Assembly: GCF_029784155.1 (NCBI RefSeq)
Contig: NC_073691.1
Location: forward strand, 133,978,394-134,042,393
DNA from: Uranotaenia lowii
Taxonomy: Eukaryota > Arthropoda > Insecta > Diptera > Culicidae
Direction: 5' to 3'
DNA length: 64,000 nucleotides
The notes under the pieces are model-generated. The model worked only from the letters and a program-made list of their open reading frames with translations, did not search any database and was not told the DNA's origin. A program made the translations under genes and the position numbers. Shown here in pieces: positions 55,760 to 64,000 of the stretch. The first letter of the stretch is position 1; the number at the start of each line of letters is the position of its first letter.

Positions 55760-56575
55760 GAGTGTCCTACCCGGGATTTCCCGGTCGGGAATTCCCGGAA
55801 ATTTAAAAAAATCAGGAATTCTCGAATCCCGGGAAACGCTTAGAATTTCCCGGGAATTCCCGAATCCAATAAAATGTGCTAAATTACTAAAAATTTACAC
55901 GATCTTAATTTAAAAAATGCATCAGATTGAGCGAGGAAATTGATAGTTCTACCATGGCTTAGTCTTAAATATATTTTTTTTAAATCTGGGTTTTCCGAAC
56001 GAAAACTTAACGTAAAAGTGAAAAACAACAAAGAATCTATAAAACCCAACAATTTCAATAATGAAACGCTACGGAAAGAATCTGAATGTTCTATTTTGCA
56101 GCACTCATCATTTAGAACTTCTGCTTTGGATTCTGTTGACAGTAGCAAAATCATCAGCAAAAAATGACATATTGTGGAAGAAATTGATAGTTATCCAAAA
56201 AATTACGATATTTGATGAATAGCCTGAAGTCTAGCTAACCATCATTTTTACGTTAGTGAAACATCTTTCTCAATTATTTCAAATTTTTGTGCCAAAATCA
56301 GACCATTTTGCCAGTTAAAGCACGTTAAAGTACTTTGTTTTTGAGTCTTGGGTTTGATTATTGAATTTTTGAAGCATTGAAAAAGAATGAAATGTGTTGC
56401 GTTAAAAATTCCGTGATTTCTAATTTAAAAATTCCATATCGATAAGGATTCGTACGCAGTAGATAGTTAAGATCTTCATTTTCAATTTTTCCTGGGATCC
56501 CGGGAATTCCCGGGAAAAGGGTTGTCCGATTTTCCGATTCCCGGGAACGCTAAAATGGCCGGGAAATGGACACTC
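55760..56575. mobile_element. MITE with CCCGGGAATTCCCGG-rich ends
   Basis: Ends GAGTGTCC and GGACACTC. The adjoining subterminal regions are packed with CCCGGGAATTCCCG-type palindromes (55772-55865 and 56490-56565), and the interior is AT-rich. No target duplication is evident. Size 816 bp. Interior frames (55879-56160 minus, 55940-56167 plus) lack family features. Confidence 0.75.
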
Positions 56576-57320
56576 AACTTGTGATGGGATATGGAGAAAC
56601 AAGAAAATATTTCATTTGGTTACCATCAGAAATTTGCAATGCGGTTGCTCTGGGAGAACAATGCCAGCGGTCAAAAAGATTATTATCACCAATCATGTGC
56701 AAATCTTATGCCAATCACGTGCAAATAGCGGGATGTCATGATTGGAGTAGATTTTAGAAAACTGATGATTCACATTTTGTTGTGCTTTAATATTGAAATA
56801 AAGTCAGAATTAATAGCCGGAAAGTTTTTTGAAAAAAAAAAAGATCACGTTACGTGAAATAGTTGCCCTCTAATTATATTTTTAAGATACAGCTAGGTTT
56901 GAGAATTTCACTTTTCAAGACCCCACTGAATTTGTTTCATTTCCATATCAAATTAACAATGGACCACCTTAACTAGCGGCATTAATTAATATCTGCATCC
57001 CATTCACCAGAAACTAATAATTATGCCGTACATCATAGTTTGTTATATCTGCCAAGTATTAAAAAAAACCACATCAACTGTCAGATGCAGCCCGTAATGA
57101 ATTGATGAGGAGTCCAATAATCGAGGGGGCTGGTCAGTGGATCGACCCCCGCCGGACGAATGCCGTGTGAAATGTCGTTTTCCCCCACCCCTCCCACTGA
57201 AACGAAGTAGAAGAAGAAATGTTTCAATTGCAGCGCCCATGTGTGTAGAAACTGGCCACTCCAAGTCCAAGTTTCCATTTCGGTTCGAGCGGGTCCAAGT
57301 ACGAGAAACTAGCTCGTGTT
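56576..57320. other. Upstream flank of the Osiris exon
   Basis: 56576-57080 is AT-rich with nothing recognised. 57090-57320 is GC-richer and unique-looking, lying directly before the first Osiris coding exon. It could be a proximal promoter if transcription starts here, or intronic enhancer sequence if the leader exon is distant. No TATA box in a convincing position. Confidence 0.35.
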
Positions 57321-57362
57321 CCACTAATGGGGAAATACTTTTTCTTTCTTTCGATTGCAGCG

Positions 57363-57739
57363 ATGGGTTTCTCGGTAAATCGACATCGGCATCGAGTGTT
57401 GGATCTGCGATGGCCGCTGCTGGTGGTGCTGCTAGTCGGATTCTTCGGATCGGTTCAAAACGACGGAATCAAGCTGCCGGACCAGACGGATGAAGCCCTG
57501 AAGAAGGCTAGCAGATCGTTGGGACCCTCAGCAGGAGCACCGGTTGTGGAACCAGTCGCAGGAGAAGAACGTCGCCAGGGCAAACATTTGCTGGACTTTA
57601 TCGGTCTGGGCACCGGTGGAAATGTCGATCCGTACCTGGCCAGAACCAATGGGCGATGCTTGAATGGGGAGCTGGCTGATTGCTTCAAATCACAAGCCCT
57701 CAACACTTTTGTGGAGTTCTTCGGAAAGGACGTCTATCA
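57363..57739 (+). CDS. Osiris-family protein, exon 1 (coding)
   Basis: N-terminal 125 codons plus two bases of an Osiris (DUF1676) protein. Osiris proteins are insect-specific secretory-pathway/membrane proteins linked to cuticle and tracheal formation. Visible: basic N-terminus then a hydrophobic signal sequence (PLLVVLLVGFFGSV, residues ~18-31), a low-complexity segment, LLDFIGLGTGG, and the two-cysteine block GRCLNGELADCFKSQALNTF typical of the family. I prefer the ATG at 57363 because a pyrimidine-rich acceptor (TTCGATTGCAG) ends at 57360. An in-frame ATG at 57327 would add 12 residues. The exon ends TATCA|GTGAGT and the split codon completes Gln with exon 2. Confidence 0.9.
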
Positions 57740-60109
57740 GTGAGTATTTATTTTGATTGAATTTGTTTTGAGGTTCTCTGAATTGTGTTTGCTTTGAGCA
57801 TAAATTCAACAAAGGACTGGCTCAGCAGACCCCAGTGAAAGTGAACTTTTGTTTGAGCTTCTAATGGAAAACTAACAGAAGCTGAATTTGAGTTTCAAAC
57901 GAATTTCATCAACCAAATAATTCCATGCGATTGCCACAATCAAAGCGTATTTGTACAAATCATCGTACAATAGCTTTGAAGGTTTTTGGTCTTTTTGGAA
58001 TTCGTGCCACCTTTTCCTCCCAATCATTGCATTTTTCTAAACTCATCATTTAAGCATGTGAGTAATTTTAATCCTGTTTGTTAAGAATTTGAGCCTGAGA
58101 ACTAAAAAGATAAAACTATAAGAAAAATTGCGCGCTATATACGCCTTTAAAAACCTACAGTTTTCATCCAGTATTCCAATGAAGATGTGTATGAAATCAA
58201 TATACACCTGAGAAGATATCTATTTTTATACATTGGAGTGATTGTAAAACGATCGTTTAGAAGAGAAGAAGTTTAAAATGTCGATTTGCAAATCATGCGT
58301 GCTGAATGTATCTCTCCTTGGTGATATTTTAGTCCATATTTTAAAATTTCTGCAAGTACTTTCATACTATTTAATTTAAAATGGTAGAAAATGTTAATTA
58401 ATTTAATTAAGTAATTCAAGTTTTCATATATTGTATAGATTTAAACATAAGTTCAAAAGTTCTCGTACTGCTATTGTAAGCTCTCCATAGCTGCAAAAAG
58501 TTGAAGTTTACGTTCAATCAAAACAGTGTGCAGAAAATTGCTTTTCAACCGCATGGCTCTAAGAACCTGATATGATGTTTTTCGTCAAATCTGTTTAATG
58601 TTATGTTTATGGTCCAAGTTTCAAAAATTTCTTGACTCGAGTGGGCACTCAACTTTTAAAATGTCTCACAAACAGTTAAACAAATCTTTAGAAAGCTCTT
58701 CAATATTTACTGTAATATAATGAATAGAGCTTAGCGGAAGCTATATGCGCCTAATAGGAAAAATGGTAAATGTTATCGCATATTCCAATAAACATGTGAA
58801 TGAAAACAATGTAGTTAATAGACCGATGGTCAAATTAGCTTTTCGCTCCCATATATTTTTGATGCCTTTTTGACTAAAAAGCTTCAGTGTAAAGTTTGAA
58901 GTGATTAAGGTGATTCCTGAATTAGCACAACGCATTTCAATTTCAATGATCTTGGTCCTATATATAGGACAATTGGCACCGGTCCCTTAAGTAGGTAGGT
59001 TTCAATTTTGGAAGTTAAAATTTTAATAGAAGAACTAATTTTTGCATTTTATATAATCCAGGAAATTCCAATAAGTTTGAAATGAAGTTAGTCTTTAACT
59101 ATTATTTTTACCTATTCTTAAGCTTAATTACTTGCGAAAATTGGCAGAAGCTAAGTATTTCATGAAAAAAAAAAACATTCCATGAATAAGAATTCATTTC
59201 AAGAAAAAACATTCATTTTATGAAATGTTTTTGCGAAGGATATATGAATCAACAAATTTATTGGCTATGCAAAGCAGTTTTTCGTGATGTTTCATTTTCG
59301 TCATACAGTCAAACAACTTTCAGTTTTGCAGGCAAAAACGCTATAATTTCAAAACAAATACATATTATGATTTTTATATATAATATTGAATGTTTTTTTT
59401 GGCATACAAGCAAGGTATGTGGTTTGTTTACAGGCAATATACTGCATGAATCAAGTAGTTTTTAATTTTTTTTAACTCGCAGTACATCTCTGGCAATTTT
59501 TAAATAAAAAATTAGTTTTCCCATTCAAATTAGCACATAAAATCGAGCTAATAGCACTAATTCAGAACTGAATGAATCGCTTACAACATTTTTATTGCTA
59601 TTTTTGGCATTATAAACAACAGAAAAAAGTTATGGGTAGTGTAAAAATGTATGAGTTTGAAATTTCCATACAAAGCTGCAGCGGTCTAGTAAGTATTCAT
59701 AAGCATAAATTTGTTTTATAAACATTGGACCATTTTATATGTAAAAGTCTATTAAAAAACAATTTTATAGTAAAAGTTGTAAAATATCCGACTTTATAAT
59801 CTGGGCGGGTAAGAAAGGCCTTTTAATGATTTGCTATATTCAGTTATACTGACAATGTTTTCATAAAATTTAATTGGAAATGCAAGAAAGTGATGATACC
59901 TATACGTCAAAGCAGAAACTTTGATATAAATTTCAGATACCCAGATACCCTTGCATTAAACCTTGTTAGAGATGCCACCTTATGATAATATTTCTTTCGT
60001 TTTAATTTTTTTTTGTCAAATCAGTATTAATTTTTTTTCTATTCTCAAAGCAAAAATATGAAAATTGCTTGGATTTCATTGAACCAATGATTAAAATCCC
60101 GTATTGAAC

Positions 60110-60610
60110 ATGTACAAAATACAATATTATTACATCCAGCTAGTGTGAATGAGGTCCGGGCAGTTATTCTATCCCTCACAAATAAAAAGGGCTGTGGACC
60201 TTATGGTTTCCCGATTCCCATGATTTAAACAACGTCCAATATTAAGTGTCTTTTGCAAAGTGTTCGAAAAACTTCGAAAAAATGCTTTAAATACCTAAAA
60301 ATCTACCTACTCGTTCATGGAGTAGTCCCACAGAATATCTAGAGAACACAATTTCTCCTTTTTGTGGTATCCTGTGGAAATTGAGAAGTTTGGGCTTCGT
60401 TTTATTGAAATCTTACTTTGCGTTTATTCACTCTCGGGAAGACTCTCCTTGTCAAATTTAAAATAAATTCTAACTCTCCAGAATAGATGCTTGGGAAATA
60501 TTTATGGACTCTCGTTGCTCTTTTCTTTCCAACAGCTCTACTCCAAAAAATCGCATAGCATTCCTCCATTAAACGACCTTTGTGATTTACAAACGATAGT
60601 ATTAAGATCC
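60110..60610 (+). pseudogene. CR1/Jockey-type retrotransposon relic
   Basis: Degenerate plus-strand pieces read LLHPASVNEVRAVILSLTNK (matching LFLHPATANEV of the 7.4-kb element). About 200 bp later comes FCGILWKLRSLGF then LLKSYFAFIHSRE, and then LQNRCLGNIYGLSLLF and LNDLCDLQTI. The catalytic core between the first two pieces is gone. Same family as the 7.4-11.3 kb element but much more decayed. Confidence 0.6.
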
Positions 60611-60960
60611 ACCATAAACTTTCTTGCTTAGTTAATTTGAATGCAATTTAATCAAAATAAAACAAACAAAAAATACACTACTGTGAGCAATCAAGATACA
60701 TATTGAACGATTGTTACTGTTACTTGCTCCACAGATTAAGTTTTCAATTATAAACTCAGATACAACGAAATAAACCCAAAATATGTTTTCATAGAAAAAC
60801 AAAAAAAAACTATCAAAAAAACTTCAACAAAAGAAGTAAAAATTTTTAAAAATTGAAAACATGTAAAATTCAGCAAATACAATTACTTCAAAATGAAAAT
60901 AGAACCACATACTTTAACGAGAAAAAACATGCTGAACCGGTGTTCTTAAAAGGGCCTGAA

Positions 60961-61332
60961 TCAAACGTTTTCGGCTAAACGACCGTAAAAAAAAACAAAA
61001 TATAAAACCGAAATATTTCCACCTCTGCTTCCACAGCACACTTCTTCTACAGCAATCCATCTAGAAAATGCGCTCCGGGTATAAACGCATTTAAATTCAC
61101 TTTTTGTCTTAAAATGTGTCGAAGAAGTTCTAAAACAAATTTTTGAGCTGCAAAGCACTACCGATGCACAATGATTGTCCAGGTTCAGCTCACCAACTCT
61201 TCGGTCACCAACTGAGTAACTGACTGACGTTTCTCCAGGGAGTGGAGAGTCACTCAAAGTCAGTGTATCCAGGCTTCGATTTATCTCCAACATCCCATCC
61301 TCGTCGCCATTTGAAGTGACCATTATAGACAC
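60961..61332 (-). CDS. Hypothetical 123-aa protein, antisense in the Osiris intron
   Basis: Not recognised. The frame begins MSIMVTSNGDEDGMLEINRS and continues with an acidic, Ser/Thr-rich segment (LDTLTLSDSPLPGETSVSYS) of fairly normal codon use. It then becomes Cys-rich and less protein-like after GDRRVG, where GTGAGC could be a donor, so only the first ~47 residues may be a real exon. GC content is above that of the surrounding intron. It could be a small nested gene, a retrocopy fragment or an uncatalogued transposon ORF. Confidence 0.25.
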   Translation of the reverse strand: MSIMVTSNGDEDGMLEINRSLDTLTLSDSPLPGETSVSYSVGDRRVGELNLDNHCASVVLCSSKICFRTSSTHFKTKSEFKCVYTRSAFSRWIAVEEVCCGSRGGNISVLYFVFFYGRLAENV

Positions 61333-62491
61333 GATTAAACTGATAAATTCTAGATGGAATTTAAACGAGCTTTTCAGGGAGGAATAAAAGTACTAACAAA
61401 CACGTCTGGTGTGGTTGAATGCCAGAATCGAAGAGAGCTAGCTGGTCAGTTTATTATCATTTCAACAGAGACTCGCTAGCGAGGTTCTCACGCCGACTGG
61501 GGTTTGGATCTACACATCGAAAAGGTCAATTCACTGAACACTTCAAAGTACTCAAAATGTTGATTGACATGAGCTCAACATCATTTAACCCTCATCCGCA
61601 TCAGATTTCATTACCCTAATCAGCACTAGGAGTGTCAATTTGACACTACAAGCTAAAATCGTTATAACTTTTGGCGTGTTCAACCGATTTGAACAAAACT
61701 TATATCAATAGAAACCTTGTAATGTCAGTAAAATATGTTTAGAACATTATATATAGCGAAAGCTTCTAGTTTTCTCATTATTCAGCATGAAAGAAAAAAA
61801 TCCGAAAAAAACATGCCTCAGGATAACTGCTATAGTTCATATATTACACGTCCAAAAAAATATTTGCCTTATGCATATGAAAGCTGGAGTTAATGTCTAC
61901 ATCATGAAGCCAAGAAATATGTTTTTAGTTTTTTTTTCATGAAATGGTCGCAAAAAGTTCGAAAAAGTTGTCTGAAAAATATATTTCTTAGCTTCATGAT
62001 GTAGACATTAACTTTCGTGCGATTGCCACAAAATCAGTTTTATGATCACCTCATAAGTTTTATAATATGTGGTCTGAACAACAAATGTTAAAACCTTCTT
62101 GTGCGGTCCAATATTTGGATCTCACAATTCAAATCCCAATTCCAGTATAACTACCTAAAGATACTATATTTATGTATGAATGTGATATCTAAAAGTATTT
62201 ATTGAATGCATAAACACATCTTTGTTTTATATCGATGAACCAGTGTTCAAATTTTTTAAAGCTTCTAACACAAAGAAATTTTAACACGATACGCATAGCG
62301 TCAACAGATTCACATTACTGTAACCGCTCGACCAGTACAACAGGTTCTTCGAAAAAGGGATGATTCATGCAAAAACGGATAGGATTAAAATCACTGGAAA
62401 AAAATCTATAATCTATCAACCGTATAATCTCGCTCCAAAAATGCCTATAATGTTTGAATTCACAAAATAACTTTAGTGTTTCCTTTTTTAG

Positions 62492-63239
62492 GCTCACTAC
62501 CGATGCGCAAATCGTTCGCTTGCCGGAGACTCAGCTTCGTTCGTTGCACTACGAAGGTTTCGAGTACTCTGAGGAACCGCGCCAATTAGACTCCGAGTGG
62601 GATCAGCTGTACAAGTTTGCCCTTCGCCAGCTGGAGCGATTTGTCAAATCGACGGCCCTGCAGTTCCAGATCCCAGACGAGGTCACCGAGGAAGGCCGAT
62701 ACTCAGCACGCTTTATCGACGAAATATCTGACGAGCTGGACGTCATCGAGGACAAGAAAGCTCCTCTCTTCACCCGACACCGATTGAAGAAGATCTTCAT
62801 CCCACTGCTTATTATTCTGAAGATCTTCAAGCTGAAGTTGCTGCTTTTCTTGCCGCTCATCTTGGGATTGGCGAGTTTCAAGAAAATACTCGGATTTGCT
62901 GCCATTATCATACCCGGTGTCATCGGTTATCTTAAGTTGTTCCGACCGAATCAGAATTGTTGTAACGCCAATGAACTTTTCTCAACCGGCTATCAGCCAC
63001 AGTATTCCCCGCAGGGCGTGGGAGCCGCCAGTTACAATCCCTTCAAGCCATTCCAGAACCAGTACAGTCGACCGGAACCAAACTTTGCTGCCCCTTACGG
63101 AAATTACTATCGCGATGCCTCCGGTTCCGATCTGAAGGGAGGTGGCGTCAAGTTTGGCGATGATCTAGCATACCAGGGTTATTCCGAGTATCGAAGCAAC
63201 AACAAACAAGGCGATAAAGACATTAAGGCGGAAAATTAG
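62492..63239 (+). CDS. Osiris-family protein, exon 2 (coding, to stop)
   Basis: The last 248 residues of the Osiris protein. Joining to exon 1 gives DVYQ-LTTDAQIVRLPE with an intact frame and a total near 374 aa. Visible: DSEWDQLYKFALRQLERFVK, a short charged stretch, then the family's hydrophobic region (FIPLLIILKIFKLKLLLFLP to IIIPGVIGYLKLF, residues ~233-284 of the whole), which probably spans or inserts in a membrane. A Tyr/Pro/Asn-rich tail follows, with DDLAYQGYSEY near the end, the counterpart of the Osiris AQxLAY motif. The member number within the family cannot be told from here. No disabling lesion. Confidence 0.93.
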
Positions 63240-64000
63240 ACTTTAAGTTATCGGATCGATACGATCACGTGAGGTACCGTAATTGCATGAGCCAACTCAT
63301 TCCTCGTGATACGCTTTTAGGGCACAAAAAATTGATAAATGTATAAGCAGGAGTAGGAGCTCAACTTTGGATTCGGTAATGACGAGCGTTGCGGTGAAAC
63401 CGAGACGTTTTCTATTGAATGAAACATAAGTCTAGTGACTTTAGTAGATACCAAGCTTTACGACTAGTAGTGGTCTGTAAAAATAGTTTTGTAGATTCAG
63501 TGTGTGTCTGTGTGATGAATGCGAATGAGATTTTAGTTTGTATATCATTAATGGGTTTCGATGGATGTGTGGTCTAAGTTGAGCACGAATGAATGCTGTT
63601 TTATGTATCTACGGTTATTTTTGCTCCCCACATAGAGGGGTTGAAGTTGATTGAATGAGACCACAACACGATGCGATATCATACAGAAAATGTAGTTGAA
63701 AGGAAAATGATACCTACATAAAAAATAACTCAGTGATGAATTGTAAATATTTATATAAGTGAAAAAATTAACAAACGTTTGAGGCATGAATGTATTTTTG
63801 GTTATTTTATTTTATATCATCACCCTCGATATCAATAGTCTAAAGGGGCTTTAACCTTTCATGGCAATTCATAAATTCCATAAGCTCTGCTATCATTAAA
63901 GCTCTCCTGCTGCAGACTTTTTTAAAAATCACATTTCCAGCTTTCTAGTGTACAGGGAATCCGTTCAACAAGTACAGAAAGTTGTTTTTTAAATTCATTC
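63240..64000 (+). other. Osiris 3' UTR and downstream flank
   Basis: No second gene was seen. The first few hundred bases after the stop are mixed composition, as in a 3' UTR. There is no perfect AATAAA close by; the ATTAAA near 63895 is the best poly-A signal candidate, which would give a ~660-base 3' UTR. Confidence 0.4.

Larger units (their letters stand above)
57740..62491 (+). other. Osiris intron (4.75 kb)
   Basis: GTGAGT donor at 57740 and TTTCCTTTTTTAG acceptor ending at 62491. Contents: a weakly similar pair of blocks near 58130-58230 and 58735-58830 (TATATACGCC / TATATGCGCC, ATTCCAAT, ATGTG), AT-rich DNA, a CR1-type relic (60110-60610) and a minus-strand frame at 60961-61332. Nothing else was recognised at 57740-60100 or 61340-62490. 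Confidence 0.85.

Overview
This is a eukaryotic, AT-rich, repeat-dominated window. It looks like a mosquito (Culicidae), probably culicine. Three things suggest this: a spliced Osiris-family (DUF1676) gene, which is insect-specific; transposases of the DD37E Tc1/mariner type, best known from mosquitoes; and dense nested MITEs and non-LTR elements as in large culicine genomes. The species call is inference. There are no prokaryotic features.

Layout. 0-1.9 kb holds a possible short-intron transcript with no convincing coding frame. 2.2-5.7 kb holds a MITE fragment and a 1.8-kb near-perfect palindrome with hAT-like ends and an exact 8-bp target duplication. 7.35-13.9 kb is a retrotransposon pile: a CR1/Jockey-type element is split once by a tRNA-derived SINE and again by a head-on copy of a related element, and is followed by a decayed RTE-type element. 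About 14.56-14.71 kb looks like a TATA promoter plus a non-coding first exon. 16.6-25.2 kb is a second pile: Jockey-type relic, DD37E transposon, second RTE-type element on the minus strand, a MITE carrying another MITE that itself carries a 7-bp minisatellite, and a second DD37E transposon. 26.3-27.8 kb has a degenerate minisatellite, a hairpin element with hammerhead-like motifs and a G-quadruplex-type tract. 27.9-43.9 kb is mostly MITEs nested in MITEs. 39.6-41.8 kb is a degenerate TCTGAA-type array. 46.5-50.8 kb has a second SINE and a composite inverted-repeat region split by a hAT-like element with an 8-bp duplication. 51.7-52.1 kb is another minisatellite. 53.4-56.6 kb holds more elements, including a C-terminal DD37E fragment.

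The one confident host protein is the two-exon Osiris gene at 57.36-63.24 kb. Its 4.75-kb intron contains a CR1-type relic and an unexplained minus-strand ORF. The acceptor directly before its likely start codon, together with the orphan promoter and exon at 14.6 kb, suggests that most of the window could be one ~42.7-kb first intron filled by transposons. This is a hypothesis and needs RNA evidence.

No novel defence or catalytic system was found. The most interesting structures are the long palindrome, the tRNA-Arg-like SINE, the MITE with a minisatellite core, the hammerhead-like hairpin and the recurrent TIR families.
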